This document shows, piece after piece, positions 10,365-21,499 of a stretch of DNA of 64,000 nucleotides. Under the pieces are notes generated by a model. The model made no database searches. It saw nothing but the letters and a program-made list of their open reading frames with translations, and had not been told where the DNA came from. Each line of letters starts with the position of its first letter. Within the stretch, counting starts at the first letter, position 1. Position numbers and translations under genes: made by a program. This DNA is from Rhodospirillaceae bacterium (GTDB taxonomy: Bacteria; Pseudomonadota; Alphaproteobacteria; Rhodospirillales; Casp-alpha2). The stretch is from positions 72,889 to 136,888 of the forward strand of contig JAERTE010000098.1 of assembly GCA_016845145.1 (NCBI GenBank), read 5' to 3'.

Positions 10365-11790
10365 TCGCCACCTCCTTCTTTTGTGCGCGCAGCTTGCGTA
10401 GATCTTCGGGCAAGGCATTGGCCCAAGCGGTGATACTGCCGGCGCCCAGACAAACCACCATGTCGCCGGTTTCGGCCATATCGTCGATCAATGCCGGCAG
10501 GTGTTCCGGCGTACTCAGCGGTTGCGCTGCCCGGTGACCATGATGACGCAACCCCTCGACCAAGGCATCGGCATGAACACCCTCTATCGGCGCTTCGCCC
10601 GCTGCGTGCACCGGCGCGACAATCACCGCGTCGGCGTCGTTGAAACAGGTGCAGAACTCCTCGAACAAATCGCGCAACCGGGTGTAGCGATGCGGCTGCA
10701 CAACGGCGACAACGCGCCCTCGCGTGGCCGAACGCGCCGCTTTCAAGACGGCCGAGATCTCCACCGGATGATGACCGTAATCATCAATGATCGTGATGCC
10801 GTCGACCTCGCCTGTGCGCGTAAAGCGGCGTTTGACCCCTTCGAATCCGGCCAAAGCCGAGCGCATGGAACTCTCGGTGATCTGCATTTCCCAGGCAATG
10901 GCTACGGCCGCCAAGGCGTTTTGCACGTTGTGCTCACCGATCATCGGCAGCAGGAAATCCTTGTAACGGCTCTCGTCACCGGATTTGCGGTCCGTTACCA
11001 CAACATCGAACCGTGTCCCCCCCGGGCCCGTTTGCAAATCGACACCGCGCACGTCCGCTTGCGGCGAAAAACCGTAGGTGATGATACGGCGATCCGAGAC
11101 CCTGGGGATCATTGCTTGTACTTCGGGATGATCGACACAAAGCGTGGCAAATCCGTAAAATGGTATGTTCTCGACAAAGGTATCGAACGCACGGCGCAGG
11201 TCATCAAACTTGCCGTAGTGTTCCATGTGCTCGGGGTCGATGTTGGTGACCACCGCCACGGTCGCCGGCAATTTCAGGAAGGTACCGTCGGACTCGTCAG
11301 CCTCCGCGACCAGCCAGTCGCCGTCGCCAAGCCGCGCGTTTGATCCCCATGCATTGATAATGCCGCCGTTGATTACCGTCGGGTCGAGCCCAGCGCCATC
11401 CAGCATGGCCGCGACCATTGATGTCGTGGTGGTTTTACCATGCGTACCGCCGACCGCGATTGACCATTTCAGCCGCATCAGTTCGCCCAGCATCTCGGCG
11501 CGACGCACCACCGGGATCAATCGATCACGCGCCGCCGCCACCTCCGGGTTGTCGTTGCCGACCGCCGAGGACACCACGACAACCTGTGCGCTGCCCAGAT
11601 TGGCGGCATCATGACCCACTGCGACAGAAATGCCGAGCCCACGCAGGCGTTGAACATTGGCGCTCTCACCCAGATCCGATCCCTGTACGGCGTAGCCGAG
11701 CGTATGCAGCACTTCCGCGATGCCGCTCATGCCGATACCGCCGATACCGACGAAATGCAGCGTTCCTAAATCGAGAGGCAGGCTTCTCAT
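10351..11790 (-). CDS. murC: UDP-N-acetylmuramate--L-alanine ligase MurC
   Basis: MurC adds L-alanine to UDP-MurNAc, the first amino acid of the stem peptide. The N-terminal Rossmann segment ([17 protein letters not shown]) and the Mur-ligase ATP loop ([11 protein letters not shown]) are clear, as are the central [10 protein letters not shown] and the C-terminal domain ([13 protein letters not shown]). The ATG at 11790 overlaps the murG stop as ATGA and is preceded by GGAGG at five bases. The in-frame start 12 bases upstream lacks such a site. The product is about 479 residues, normal for the family. Confidence 0.97.
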   Translation of the reverse strand: MRSLPLDLGTLHFVGIGGIGMSGIAEVLHTLGYAVQGSDLGESANVQRLRGLGISVAVGHDAANLGSAQVVVVSSAVGNDNPEVAAARDRLIPVVRRAEMLGELMRLKWSIAVGGTHGKTTTTSMVAAMLDGAGLDPTVINGGIINAWGSNARLGDGDWLVAEADESDGTFLKLPATVAVVTNIDPEHMEHYGKFDDLRRAFDTFVENIPFYGFATLCVDHPEVQAMIPRVSDRRIITYGFSPQADVRGVDLQTGPGGTRFDVVVTDRKSGDESRYKDFLLPMIGEHNVQNALAAVAIAWEMQITESSMRSALAGFEGVKRRFTRTGEVDGITIIDDYGHHPVEISAVLKAARSATRGRVVAVVQPHRYTRLRDLFEEFCTCFNDADAVIVAPVHAAGEAPIEGVHADALVEGLRHHGHRAAQPLSTPEHLPALIDDMAETGDMVVCLGAGSITAWANALPEDLRKLRAQKKEVANDAG

Positions 11791-12929
11791 GCCGCCCTCC
11801 ATTCGTCATGGGCGCCATTGGCGCCGTTCGGAATTAATCCCATGACCAACTCTGCCAATGCCTTCGTGGCATCGGGCCGACCCAAGGCTTTCGCGTTGGC
11901 CGCCGTGCGTTCTAATACGACCGGCATGCCGAGCAATGATTCGATCCGGCCAGCAAGCGATCCCGCATCAAACGCAGGTTCCGGCAGCAGCCAGCCGGCG
12001 CCGGCCTCATCCACGGCATGCGCATTGCGGGCCTGGTGATTGTCTGTTGCGTAGGGATACGGGACCAGCAACGAAGGCCTGCCCACCGCCGTCACTTCCG
12101 CAACTGTTGACGCACCTGCTCGACCGATCACCAAATGCGCTGCAGCCATGCGCGCCGGCACGTCATCAAAGAAACTCGCCAATTCCGCATCGGTGCCGGT
12201 TTCGGCGTAAGCGTTTCGAACTCGGTCCAAATCTTCGGGCCGGCACTGCTGCACGATATGCAACCGGTTACGGATGCCGTCTGGCAAGGCGGCAATGGCT
12301 GCCGGGACGACATCGCTGAGCACGCGCGCACCCTGCGAGCCGCCAATCACCAGCAATCGCACTGGCCCATCATCGGAAATCTCCGGGTAAGGAGCATTTT
12401 GCTGTTCCAACACGGATGGTCGAACAGGCATACCGGTCATCTGCGCTTTCGGCTTCGCCGCTTCCGGCAAACCCTCGACCACCTCGAAACAGGTCGCAAC
12501 CCTGTCCACACGCGGTGCCAGCAAACGGTTCGCCCGACCAAGAACTGCATTTTGCTCATGGATGGCGGTGGGGAAATCGCCCATACACGCCGCTAACATG
12601 GTCGGCACCGACGCGTATCCACCAAAGCCGACGACGACATCAGGGCGTAGTTTTTTCAACAAACCGCGCGCCTGGAACAGACCGATAGCCAATTCGGGGC
12701 CGCTTTGCAGCAATGCCAGAATACGTTTTCCGGCGACGCCGCCGGCGCGAATCCGATGCGTTTCCAACTCGCCCAGCACGCCGGAATAAGCGCCGCCGCG
12801 CCGGTCCGTGAATAGGGCCAGCCGGCACTCCTGGCGGACCAGTTCCGTCGCCAGCGCCTCGGCCGGGAAGACGTGCCCACCGGTGCCGCCGGCAGCCAGA
12901 ACGATCAGGGGTTTGCGCGCGTTGGTCAT
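11787..12929 (-). CDS. murG: UDP-GlcNAc--lipid I N-acetylglucosaminyltransferase MurG
   Basis: MurG converts lipid I to lipid II on the inner face of the cytoplasmic membrane. The GT-B fold glycosyltransferase signature is present at both ends: the G loop [16 protein letters not shown] near residue 12 and the second loop [16 protein letters not shown]. The UDP-GlcNAc-binding segment ([15 protein letters not shown]) and the following [12 protein letters not shown] are typical. It has 380 residues, overlaps ftsW at its start (ATGA) and murC at its end, and has CAGGAG upstream. Confidence 0.97.
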   Translation of the reverse strand: MTNARKPLIVLAAGGTGGHVFPAEALATELVRQECRLALFTDRRGGAYSGVLGELETHRIRAGGVAGKRILALLQSGPELAIGLFQARGLLKKLRPDVVVGFGGYASVPTMLAACMGDFPTAIHEQNAVLGRANRLLAPRVDRVATCFEVVEGLPEAAKPKAQMTGMPVRPSVLEQQNAPYPEISDDGPVRLLVIGGSQGARVLSDVVPAAIAALPDGIRNRLHIVQQCRPEDLDRVRNAYAETGTDAELASFFDDVPARMAAAHLVIGRAGASTVAEVTAVGRPSLLVPYPYATDNHQARNAHAVDEAGAGWLLPEPAFDAGSLAGRIESLLGMPVVLERTAANAKALGRPDATKALAELVMGLIPNGANGAHDEWRAA

Positions 12930-14050
12930 CGCAAAATCTCCTGATCGGGTTTGAGACGCGTCAACGCCAAAACCATTCCGAGCCCCAACCCAAGCGCCAA
13001 GGTCGATGATCCTCCGTAGGATATAAATGGTAGAGTCATGCCCTTGGGCGGCATCAGGTTGACTGTAGATGCCATATTGATCAGCGCCTGCAATCCAAAC
13101 TGCGTCAGCAGCCCCGTGACGGCCAGCAGCACAAATAGGTCTTGGTCTTTGAGCACGCGGCTAAAGCCGCGCAGCACCACGAAAACAAACAGCGCAAGCA
13201 CGATAAGGCACGCAATCAGGCCAAATTCCTCGCCAGCGACAGCGAAAATGAAGTCGGCATGCGCATCGGGTAGCACTTCCTTCACCCGCCCTTCGCCGGG
13301 TCCCCGCCCGGCCCAGCCGCCATTGCGGAACGCATCGAGCGAGCGTGCGACCTGATAGCCGGTCCCGGCTTCCGGATCGAGAAAGCGGTCCACCCTGGAT
13401 TGCACATGGTCGAACGCAAAATAGGCTCCGGCGCTGCCGCCCAGTATCAAGACCGCAATACACGCGACGAATATCAACGGCAATCCGGCAACGAAAAACT
13501 GCACCGCCCAGATCGCCGCCACCACCAAGGTCATACCGACATCCGGCTGCAACAACAGCAGACCGGCAACGACAATAAACAACCCGGTTGCCAGACTGTA
13601 TCCGGGGAAATGATCGTCCAGTTTGCGCACCGCGAAGAACCACGCCGCCAGTACGGCGAATCCCGGCTTGATAAACTCGCTGGGCTGCAATGAGAACCCG
13701 CCAAACTGCAACCAACGCGTCGCGCCCTTGATTTCCATACCAATGATCAACGTCGCGCCCATCAAAATCATCGCGCCGCAGGTCGTCAGCATTGCCAACC
13801 GACGCACGCCGCGTGGCGACAGGAAGGACACCATCACCATGACAAGCAGCGCCATGCCAATGAACACCATCTGGCGACGAACGAAATGATAAGTGTCTAG
13901 GCCGATGCGCTCCGCCACGGGAGGTGACGCTGCCAAGGTCAAAATAGCGCCGGCTAGGCCCAAGCCAATCAAGGCCGCCAACAACCAGCGGTCGACGGTC
14001 CACCACCATCGCCCTACCAAACTCGTATCGGTGCGTGCCCAAGTGGTCAT
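12926..14050 (-). CDS. ftsW: Lipid II polymerase FtsW (SEDS family)
   Basis: FtsW is the SEDS-family septal peptidoglycan polymerase that works with FtsI. The 374-residue protein has about ten hydrophobic segments. The SEDS signature is visible as YQVARSLDAFRNGGWAGRGPGEG in the large periplasmic loop, and the C-terminal signature is NLMPPKGMTLPFISYGGSS. Placement between murD and murG with ATGA overlaps on both sides argues for FtsW rather than the elongation protein RodA. Confidence 0.96.
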   Translation of the reverse strand: MTTWARTDTSLVGRWWWTVDRWLLAALIGLGLAGAILTLAASPPVAERIGLDTYHFVRRQMVFIGMALLVMVMVSFLSPRGVRRLAMLTTCGAMILMGATLIIGMEIKGATRWLQFGGFSLQPSEFIKPGFAVLAAWFFAVRKLDDHFPGYSLATGLFIVVAGLLLLQPDVGMTLVVAAIWAVQFFVAGLPLIFVACIAVLILGGSAGAYFAFDHVQSRVDRFLDPEAGTGYQVARSLDAFRNGGWAGRGPGEGRVKEVLPDAHADFIFAVAGEEFGLIACLIVLALFVFVVLRGFSRVLKDQDLFVLLAVTGLLTQFGLQALINMASTVNLMPPKGMTLPFISYGGSSTLALGLGLGMVLALTRLKPDQEILR

Positions 14051-15510
14051 GCGGCACCTTCCTGGACGCTGTCCGGCACATCCGTACCCGGGAACAGGCC
14101 CGGCTGTTCAAATGGGTCGAGATGCGTGCCCGGCAAGGCCTCGACCAACCCCTTGAACGCGTCGCCGCGTGCCTCGAAACTGCGATACTGGTCGAACGAC
14201 GCGCAAGCCGGCGACAGCAACACAACTGGGCGTAAACCTGTATCGTCTTTGGCGCCCTCAAAAGCCTGACCGACGGCTGTATCCAGGGTATGGGAAAGCG
14301 TGAACGGCACCTTGCCGTCAATGGCATGCGAGAACCGCAGCGCCGCCTCGCCGATCAAATAAGCGTGACGCACATGACCCAGATGCTGCATGGCAACGCC
14401 CAGGCCACCTTCCTTGGCAAGCCCGCCGGCGATCCAATGAATGGTCTCGTAGCTGGCCAACGCACGCGCGGCGGCATCGGCATTGGTGGCTTTGGAATCG
14501 TTGACGAATGCGACACCGTCCACCAGGGCGACGGGCTCTTGGCGATGCACCAAACCTGGATAGCTCTGGATACAGGTCATGATGACACTCGGCGCAATCC
14601 CCGCAGTTTTCGCGGCTGCGTAGGCAGCCGCAGCATTTTGGCCATTGTGAGTGCCTGTCAGGCTCGGGTTTTCGCGCAGATTGCCAACCGGTGTGGCGGC
14701 GTTTTCGGTATCATCGATCAAAACACCATCCAGCACGTAAACACCGCCCGGCACTTCGCGCTCGCCGGACACTTCAATGATTTCCTGCTCACCCGCTGCC
14801 TTCAACTCATCCGCAATGGCACGGCAATACGTGTCATCAACACCTATCACCGCCGTGCACGGTGACGTTTGGCGATGGAAGATGGTTTTCTTCGCCGCGA
14901 TATAGCCGTCCATGCCGCCATGGCGGTCGAGATGATCGGCGCTCAAATTAAGCAGTATGGCGACATTGAAGGTAATGGAGACGGTCAACTCCAATTGGTA
15001 GGACGACATCTCCAGCACATACGTGCCTTCCGGCCCCAGAGCACCCAGGGGCTCCAGCGTCAGCGCCGGCACACCCAGATTGCCGCCCACTTCGGCCTCT
15101 CGTCCTGCGGCTTGCATAATATGACCCAGCAGCGCCGTGGTGGTGGATTTGCCGTTGGTGCCGGTAATGCCGATGTAGTTGCACCCGCGCTGGGCGCGGC
15201 CCAGAAGTTCGATATCGCCGATGATCTCGCAATTGGCCTGACGCGCCAACGTCACCACCGGATGCGGTTCGGGGTGGTGCAACGGCACGCCGGGGCTCAG
15301 CACCAGGGATGTCACCGCGCGCCAATCACAATTATACAGATCAACCAGCGGAACGCCTTCCTCGGCGGCACGTTGACGGGCGTCTTCATTATCATCCCAG
15401 GCCCAAACATCGGCCTTGCTCTCAACCAGCGCACGCGCGGTGGCGAGGCCCGATTGACCCAAGCCAAAGACGGCGACCGGATGACTTGCAAAGGGAAAGA
15501 CTTGGGTCAT
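14047..15510 (-). CDS. murD: UDP-N-acetylmuramoylalanine--D-glutamate ligase MurD
   Basis: MurD adds D-glutamate to UDP-MurNAc-L-Ala. Visible motifs are the N-terminal Rossmann turn (VAVFGLGQSGLATARAL), the Mur-ligase P-loop (GITGTNGKSTTTALL) and the C-terminal domain (VNDSKATNADAAARAL, VLLSPACASFDQY). Two starts exist: GTG at 15516 and ATG at 15510. GAGGGGG lies five bases before the ATG, so I prefer it, giving 487 residues. The gene overlaps ftsW by four bases and follows mraY. Confidence 0.96.
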   Translation of the reverse strand: MTQVFPFASHPVAVFGLGQSGLATARALVESKADVWAWDDNEDARQRAAEEGVPLVDLYNCDWRAVTSLVLSPGVPLHHPEPHPVVTLARQANCEIIGDIELLGRAQRGCNYIGITGTNGKSTTTALLGHIMQAAGREAEVGGNLGVPALTLEPLGALGPEGTYVLEMSSYQLELTVSITFNVAILLNLSADHLDRHGGMDGYIAAKKTIFHRQTSPCTAVIGVDDTYCRAIADELKAAGEQEIIEVSGEREVPGGVYVLDGVLIDDTENAATPVGNLRENPSLTGTHNGQNAAAAYAAAKTAGIAPSVIMTCIQSYPGLVHRQEPVALVDGVAFVNDSKATNADAAARALASYETIHWIAGGLAKEGGLGVAMQHLGHVRHAYLIGEAALRFSHAIDGKVPFTLSHTLDTAVGQAFEGAKDDTGLRPVVLLSPACASFDQYRSFEARGDAFKGLVEALPGTHLDPFEQPGLFPGTDVPDSVQEGAA

Positions 15511-15520
15511 CGCCACCCCC

Positions 15521-16609
15521 TCACCTGAGCTTCAGGGTCGAAAGACCCGCCAATGCCAAAATCATGGCAATAATCCAAAACCGGATTACAATGGTGCTCT
15601 CGGCCCATCCTTTTTTCTCGAAATGATGATGCAACGGCGCCATGGCGAAAACGCGTTTGCCGGTCAGCTTGAACGACACCACCTGGACGACGACGCTCAC
15701 CGTTTCGAGCACAAACAAGCCACCAACGATGGCCAGCACCAGTTCGTGCTTGGTGATTACGCTAACGGCGCCCAACGCACCGCCTAAAGCCAGCGAGCCG
15801 GTGTCGCCCATGAACACCTTTGCCGGCGGCGCGTTGAACCAAAGGAAACCGAGCGCCGCGCCCACCAAAGCACCGCAGAATACCGCCAGTTCACCGGCGC
15901 CCGCGATGTGGTGTATTTGCAAATAATTGGCGAATACGCTGTGCCCACTCAGGTATGCGATAAAGGCAAAGACAGCTGCTGCAATCATCACCGGCACGAT
16001 TGCCAAACCGTCTAAGCCGTCGGTCAGATTCACTGCATTGGATGCGCCGACCATGACGAACACCGCAAACACCACGAACATCCAGCCCAAATCCAAGATC
16101 AGATTTTTGAAGAATGGAATTGTCAGCGTGGTCACCATATCGACCGGTAGATGACGCATAATCCAAAAGGTCGCGATGGCAGCAATAACAACCTGCATCA
16201 GCAGCTTCAATTTGCCCGGCAGGCCCCGGCTGTCGCGCTTCGAGACCTTCATGTAGTCATCGAGGAAGCCAATGGTGCCAAACGCCAGCGTGACACCGAG
16301 TGCCGCCCAGACGAACCCATTGCCGAGATCGGCCCACAGCAACGTCGCCAATCCCAGCGCCAACAAGATCAACACACCGCCCATGGTCGGCGTGCCTTGT
16401 TTGGTCAACAGATGCGACTCCGGACCATCGGCGCGGATCGGCTGGCCGCCCTTTTGGCGCGACTTCAGCATCTCGATCAGCACCGGCCCGAACAGAAAGC
16501 TGATTACCAACGCGGTAATGACGGCGCCGCCAGTGCGGAATGTCAGGTATCGGAACACATTCAGGGCGCCGAATTGATCCGCCAACGGAACGAGGATATG
16601 GAACAACAT
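15521..16609 (-). CDS. mraY: Phospho-N-acetylmuramoyl-pentapeptide-transferase MraY
   Basis: MraY transfers phospho-MurNAc-pentapeptide to undecaprenyl phosphate to form lipid I. The 362-residue polytopic protein has ten hydrophobic segments and family motifs: the [18 protein letters not shown] cytoplasmic loop, [22 protein letters not shown] with the catalytic aspartate pair, [23 protein letters not shown], and [13 protein letters not shown] near the end. GGAGG precedes the ATG at ten bases. It lies between murF and murD. Confidence 0.98.
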   Translation of the reverse strand: MLFHILVPLADQFGALNVFRYLTFRTGGAVITALVISFLFGPVLIEMLKSRQKGGQPIRADGPESHLLTKQGTPTMGGVLILLALGLATLLWADLGNGFVWAALGVTLAFGTIGFLDDYMKVSKRDSRGLPGKLKLLMQVVIAAIATFWIMRHLPVDMVTTLTIPFFKNLILDLGWMFVVFAVFVMVGASNAVNLTDGLDGLAIVPVMIAAAVFAFIAYLSGHSVFANYLQIHHIAGAGELAVFCGALVGAALGFLWFNAPPAKVFMGDTGSLALGGALGAVSVITKHELVLAIVGGLFVLETVSVVVQVVSFKLTGKRVFAMAPLHHHFEKKGWAESTIVIRFWIIAMILALAGLSTLKLR

Positions 16610-16615
16610 GACCCG

Positions 16616-18085
16616 CTATCCTCCGTTGACCACCCGCGGCGGCGCATCGCCGTCGGCGGCATTATCTGAAATATTCTTGAGCGCTTCGACAATCTGCCCG
16701 GTACGGCTGCCGAGCGAGCTCTTGACCATCACCACGTCACCGGGTTGCACGAATGCCGTCACCATGGGCGTAAGCGCATCGGCGGTTGAGGCGTGGCCGC
16801 CGCGCATGTCATTGGGCAGCGCGCCCCACAGCGACGCCATGTATTGGCCGGCGGTAAACACCTTGTCGATGCCGCCTTCCGCCAACGGTGCCACCAGAGC
16901 GGCATGCAGCGTGTCCGCCTTGGCACCCAACTCCAGCATGTCGCCAAGCACCGCGATGCGACGCCCGCCCACCTTCGGCTCGCTACCGGTCAGCACGGAG
17001 ATCGCAGCCGCCATTGAAGCGGGTGATGCGTTATAGCTTTCGTCAATGAGCTCGAAACTTGTCCACTCAATACCTTGCTGGCGCAGCGCAATCTGGTGGC
17101 GCTCGCCTCGCCCAGCCAGGCCGTGCATATCCTTCAACGCTGTCGCAGCCTGATCGACATCGGCGCCAAGCGCCTGCACGGCAGCCAGTACACCCAGTGA
17201 ATTGAGAGCCAAGTGCCGGCCCGGCACACCCAACGTGTAAGAGATCGCGCGCCCGTTGATTTCTGCGCTGATATCGCTGTGCCGGGCGCGAAGTTCGACA
17301 TCAAGCAAACGGCAATCCGCCTCTAGGTTGGCGCCGAAAGTGACAACCTTGTTGACGCCTGCGCGGCGCGCGGCAGCGGTCAGGTGCGCATACATGGCAT
17401 TGTCGCGGTTGAGTATCGCGGTGCCGTCTTCGGTCAATCCATCGAAGATCTCGGCCTTGGCATCGGCGATCTGTTCGAGCCCTTCAAAAAACTCGCTGTG
17501 GGTATGGGCGACGGTGGTGATCAGCGCGACGTGCGGGCGCGCCATGCGCGAAAGCGGCGATATCTCGCCGGCGGCGCTCATGCCCATCTCGAAAATACCG
17601 AAGCGGGTAGCTTCGGGCATACGCGCCAGGCTCAGCGGCAATCCCCAGTGGTTGTTCAGGTTGCCCTCGGTGGCCGTGACCGAACCGTTGTTGCCAGCTT
17701 GCGCCAAAAGCGCCAGACGCAACGCTTCCTTGGTGCCGGTTTTACCGACGCTGCCAGTAATGGCCGCAATCCGTGCAGCGGAGCGGTCGCGCGCAGCGCG
17801 CGCCAGATCTTCAAGCGCGGTCATGGTATCAGCGACACGAAGAACGCGCCCCTCATCCAATCCGTCTGATTTGCCGTCCTGCACCACAACAGCCGCGGCC
17901 CCCTGAGCCAGCGCATCGGCGGCGAACGTGTGGCCGTCGTGGTTGGGGCCGCTGATGGCAATGAAAAGATCGCCCGGCTTGATCTGTCGGCTGTCGATCG
18001 TGACACCACTTGCCATCCAGTCACCCGCGCTCACACCTCGGGTCGCAGCGGCGGCATCAACGGCGGTCCAGAGCACGTCGCTCAT
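16616..18085 (-). CDS. murF: UDP-MurNAc-tripeptide--D-Ala-D-Ala ligase MurF
   Basis: MurF attaches the D-Ala-D-Ala dipeptide made by Ddl, completing the pentapeptide precursor. The N-terminal uridine-binding part contains GVTIDSRQIKPGDLF. The ATP loop is GSVGKTGTKEAL, followed by TEGNLNNHWGLPLSLAR and FEMGMSAAGEI, both typical of MurF. The C-terminus has IDESYNASPASMAAAI and the ALGDMLELG-like segment. It is 489 residues and its ATG overlaps the murE stop. Confidence 0.96.
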   Translation of the reverse strand: MSDVLWTAVDAAAATRGVSAGDWMASGVTIDSRQIKPGDLFIAISGPNHDGHTFAADALAQGAAAVVVQDGKSDGLDEGRVLRVADTMTALEDLARAARDRSAARIAAITGSVGKTGTKEALRLALLAQAGNNGSVTATEGNLNNHWGLPLSLARMPEATRFGIFEMGMSAAGEISPLSRMARPHVALITTVAHTHSEFFEGLEQIADAKAEIFDGLTEDGTAILNRDNAMYAHLTAAARRAGVNKVVTFGANLEADCRLLDVELRARHSDISAEINGRAISYTLGVPGRHLALNSLGVLAAVQALGADVDQAATALKDMHGLAGRGERHQIALRQQGIEWTSFELIDESYNASPASMAAAISVLTGSEPKVGGRRIAVLGDMLELGAKADTLHAALVAPLAEGGIDKVFTAGQYMASLWGALPNDMRGGHASTADALTPMVTAFVQPGDVVMVKSSLGSRTGQIVEALKNISDNAADGDAPPRVVNGG

Positions 18086-19569
18086 ACGCCACCTCCGATC
18101 AATCGACGGATCACGTCCGCATCATTGAACGGCAAAACTTCATCGCCGACGATCTGGCCGGTTTCATGTCCCTTGCCGGCAACCACCAAGACATCACCCT
18201 CACTCAGGTCGCCCATTGCGGCGGCGATCGCCTCTGCTCGGTCAGCGATTTCACGGGCTGCCGGAGACGCCGCCACGATGGCTTGGCGAATGGCAGCGGC
18301 ATCTTCGCCGCGCGGGTTGTCATCGGTCACGATCACCATATCGGCCAACGCATCGGCAATACGTCCCATAACCGGGCGTTTATCCGCATCGCGGTCGCCG
18401 CCACAGCCAAACACAACACCAAGCCGGCCCGCCGTATGAGGCCGGAAGGCCTGCAAGGCCCGCTCTAAGGCATCGGGCTTATGGGCGTAATCCACATACA
18501 CAGCACCGCCATTGGGAGCTCTACCGATCAACTGCATACGGCCGGGCGCGCCCTTGAGCTGCGTTAGCGCGTTTATGGCTGTTTCGGGTTCGCTGCCTGT
18601 CGCGAGAGCCAGCGCCAACGCACAGAGCGCGTTGGACGCCTGAAATTCACCGACCAACGGCAGATGGCAGCCATACTCAGCGCCATCCACGTCCAGCTTC
18701 AGTCGTTGCCCTTCGGGCTCAGCCGTTATCGACAGCAACCGCACACGATCACCTGAGACGCCATAGCGAATGACCGGCAACCCTCGCCCGCGACACACCG
18801 CTATAACCGCGTCCGCGTACGCTTGATCTCCATTGACCACGGCGGTGCCGCCATCAATCAGCAACTCACTGAACAGCCGGATTTTGGCGTTCAGGTAAGC
18901 GCTTTCGCTACCGTGGTAATCAAGGTGATCGTGGCTCAAGTTGGTGAAAGCCGCAGCCGAAATACGCACACCATCGAGGCGGCGCTGGTCGAGGCCGTGG
19001 CTCGATGCTTCCATGGCCAGATGCTCTACGCCGGTTTCGGTCAGTTCACGCATTTGGCGGTGCAGATCTGCGGCGTCCGGCGTGGTGAGGGCCTTGTCGT
19101 CGGCGGGCATGAGATTGACACCGTCCGCGTCTGTCGCGACCACACCCAGCGTACCCGTCGATCCCGCAAGCAAGCCCGACGCATTCCATATTTGGCGCAG
19201 AAAATGCGCCGTCGAGGTTTTGCCGCTGGTGCCGGTAATGGCCGCCACCGTACCCGGCTGGCGCTCAAAAAATCGCGCCGCCATCAACGCATAAAGGTGG
19301 CGCGGGTCATCGTCGGTAATCAGGGAAATTTCCGGATGCGCGTCGTCTCGCGGCGTGCCGGAAGCGGCAAGAACCGCTACCGCGCCCCGCTCAATGGCGT
19401 CGGGGATGAAACGCCGACCGTCTACTTGAGTACCTGGGATGGCGGCAAAAAGGTAGCCGGGTTCAACCCGGCGCGAATCACAAGTGATTCCGGTAATGTT
19501 CAGATTATTCGTGGCCGCCGCCGTTACCAAATATCCGTTTCCTTTCAATAACTCAGCGAGCCGCAACAT
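18082..19569 (-). CDS. murE: UDP-MurNAc-dipeptide--diamino acid ligase MurE
   Basis: MurE adds the third residue of the stem peptide. The motifs are ITCDSRRVEPGYLFAAIPG, the ATP loop GTSGKTSTAHFLRQ and EASSHGLDQRRLDG. The C-terminal specificity loop reads TDDNPRGED, and DNPR is the motif associated with meso-diaminopimelate rather than lysine, so this enzyme very probably makes the Gram-negative mDAP type. It is 495 residues and overlaps the end of ftsI by 17 bases, so the two are likely coupled in translation. Confidence 0.96.
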   Translation of the reverse strand: MLRLAELLKGNGYLVTAAATNNLNITGITCDSRRVEPGYLFAAIPGTQVDGRRFIPDAIERGAVAVLAASGTPRDDAHPEISLITDDDPRHLYALMAARFFERQPGTVAAITGTSGKTSTAHFLRQIWNASGLLAGSTGTLGVVATDADGVNLMPADDKALTTPDAADLHRQMRELTETGVEHLAMEASSHGLDQRRLDGVRISAAAFTNLSHDHLDYHGSESAYLNAKIRLFSELLIDGGTAVVNGDQAYADAVIAVCRGRGLPVIRYGVSGDRVRLLSITAEPEGQRLKLDVDGAEYGCHLPLVGEFQASNALCALALALATGSEPETAINALTQLKGAPGRMQLIGRAPNGGAVYVDYAHKPDALERALQAFRPHTAGRLGVVFGCGGDRDADKRPVMGRIADALADMVIVTDDNPRGEDAAAIRQAIVAASPAAREIADRAEAIAAAMGDLSEGDVLVVAGKGHETGQIVGDEVLPFNDADVIRRLIGGGV

Positions 19570-21499
19570 CCTGCTCCACCAGCGATACCGCGGTTGAAAG
19601 CAATTGTTTGTGTTGCTCGCGCGCGGTGACCGCCCGGGTCAGCGCCTTGCGCGCCCGCAACACCAAATCCGCCTCGGCCTTTGTTTGGCGCGTCGGTTGA
19701 GAGCCCACTGCACGCGCCACTGCATTTGCCCATTGCTGCGGGTCCGGTCGATAGACGGCTTTCCGAGTCCTTGCCTTCGCGGTCGACGCAGGAGGTGACT
19801 TGGACACGAGCTGTTGCTTGGCTTTCGGTTCGGGAATCGCAGGCGTTTCGATCTCGACGCCGGGCTCCGGCGCGATACCGACCATAGGCGCCATACCGGC
19901 AATCACCTTGCCAACCACCGGCGCCGCAACCCACCCACCGGTTGCGTAATTGAATGTGCTCTTGTTGCCGATCGGCTCATCAACCACAGCCAGCACCACA
20001 TAGCGCGGATTGCTCATCGGGAAGGCGCCGACAAACGAAGACAGCTTGGCAGATTTCGAATACCCCCGGCGCGAACTTTTCTCCGCGGTCCCGGTCTTGC
20101 CGCCAACCAGATAGCCACTGACATTGGCTTTGCGCCCCGTTCCATGGCTGACCACCAGACGCATCAGCCCCCGCATATGTTCCGACGTCTCTGCGCTGAT
20201 CGCGCGGGTACCGGTAACGGTGGTGCTTTCGTCGGCCTTCAGCAGTGTCGGCGCGCGATAAATCCCGCCGTTCACCAAGGCACTCACGCCTGACACCAAC
20301 TGTACCGGTGAGACCGAGATCCCGTGACCGTAGGAGATCGTCATGGTGTTGATCGGGCGCCAAGTGCCCGGCAGCAACGGTGAGCCAACTTCGGGGAGTT
20401 CCAGGGCGGCTGGCTTCATCAGGCCGAATTTCTCCAGGTACGTCTGCTGACCTTTGGTGCCGACATCCATGGCCATTTTCGCGGCGCCGATATTGGATGA
20501 ATGCAGGACGATTTCCGGCACCGAGAGCCAGCGGTTCTTGGCGTGATAGTCGGAGATGGTAAACCGCGAAATACGGATCGGCTTCGAGGCGTCGTATCCA
20601 TCGGTAACGTTCACGACGCCCGCATCCAAGGCCATGGCGGCTGTGAACAACTTGAACGTCGAGCCCATCTCGTAGACGCCCTTGGCGGCACGGTTAAAGG
20701 CCGCATCGGCGGACATACGATCAGCGGCGTTGGGGTCATAGTCGGGCAAGGACACCATGGCGATGGTCTCGCCGGTGGTGACGTCCATGACCACACCGGC
20801 AGCGCCGATGGCCTTAAATTCCCGCATGGAATTGATCAGTTCGTCGCGCAAAACGGATTGTACGCGTAAATCTATCGACAGCCTCAACGGCCCAGTGCCG
20901 GCACGCAATACACTGTCGAAACGGTTTTCCACGCCGGCCACACCGCGACCGTCGACGTCGGTCAAACCCAGAACATGGGAAACGAGATTACCGTGCGGAT
21001 AAACCCGCCGTTCACCGTTGTGAAAGCTGATTCCGGGCAATCCCAGACGATGAATGCGATGGTGCTGTCTGGGCGTCAGGTTGCGCGCCAACCAGACAAA
21101 CCGGCCTTTGCCAGACAGCTTTCTTTGCAGGTTTTGAACATTGAGCTCAGGCATCACGCCGACCAGTTTGACAGCCGCCTCAACCGGATCGAGGACCGAA
21201 AGCGGGTCGGCAAACAACGATACTGTCGGCAAACTTGTCGCCAAGATCATGCCGTTGCGATCAACGATATTGGAACGGCCCGCCGCGGATTGTCCGGCCC
21301 CAACAGCGTTGGCAATTCGTGGCTCGTAACCACCTTCGATGACGGCCAGGTCGACTAATCGCCCAGCGATACCGGCAAAGGCCATGGTCATTACCATGGC
21401 GGCGACCAGAAGCCGGTTTCGGCCGGTTTCCAAAGCCTGCTTGCGCATGCCTTCCATCTGACGCCGTTTGGCGACCAGGCGTTGTCCCATGATACTCAT
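19553..21499 (-). CDS. ftsI: Septal peptidoglycan transpeptidase FtsI (PBP3)
   Basis: FtsI is the division-specific class B penicillin-binding protein that cross-links septal peptidoglycan with FtsW. After a short basic tail there is one membrane anchor (about residues 30-50). The transpeptidase motifs are SxxK in MGSTFKLF, SxN in HSSNIGAA and KTG in VGGKTGTAEK. The protein is 648 residues. The last ~110 residues, after the transpeptidase domain, form a Lys/Ala-rich extension not present in E. coli PBP3. AAGGAG lies eight bases before the ATG at 21499, which overlaps the ftsL stop. Confidence 0.96.
   Translation of the reverse strand: MSIMGQRLVAKRRQMEGMRKQALETGRNRLLVAAMVMTMAFAGIAGRLVDLAVIEGGYEPRIANAVGAGQSAAGRSNIVDRNGMILATSLPTVSLFADPLSVLDPVEAAVKLVGVMPELNVQNLQRKLSGKGRFVWLARNLTPRQHHRIHRLGLPGISFHNGERRVYPHGNLVSHVLGLTDVDGRGVAGVENRFDSVLRAGTGPLRLSIDLRVQSVLRDELINSMREFKAIGAAGVVMDVTTGETIAMVSLPDYDPNAADRMSADAAFNRAAKGVYEMGSTFKLFTAAMALDAGVVNVTDGYDASKPIRISRFTISDYHAKNRWLSVPEIVLHSSNIGAAKMAMDVGTKGQQTYLEKFGLMKPAALELPEVGSPLLPGTWRPINTMTISYGHGISVSPVQLVSGVSALVNGGIYRAPTLLKADESTTVTGTRAISAETSEHMRGLMRLVVSHGTGRKANVSGYLVGGKTGTAEKSSRRGYSKSAKLSSFVGAFPMSNPRYVVLAVVDEPIGNKSTFNYATGGWVAAPVVGKVIAGMAPMVGIAPEPGVEIETPAIPEPKAKQQLVSKSPPASTAKARTRKAVYRPDPQQWANAVARAVGSQPTRQTKAEADLVLRARKALTRAVTAREQHKQLLSTAVSLVEQDVAAR

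Noticed and set aside
13161..14327. 388-residue minus-strand frame over ftsW
   Set aside because: FtsW in the other frame has all SEDS motifs. This frame is Arg-rich noise.
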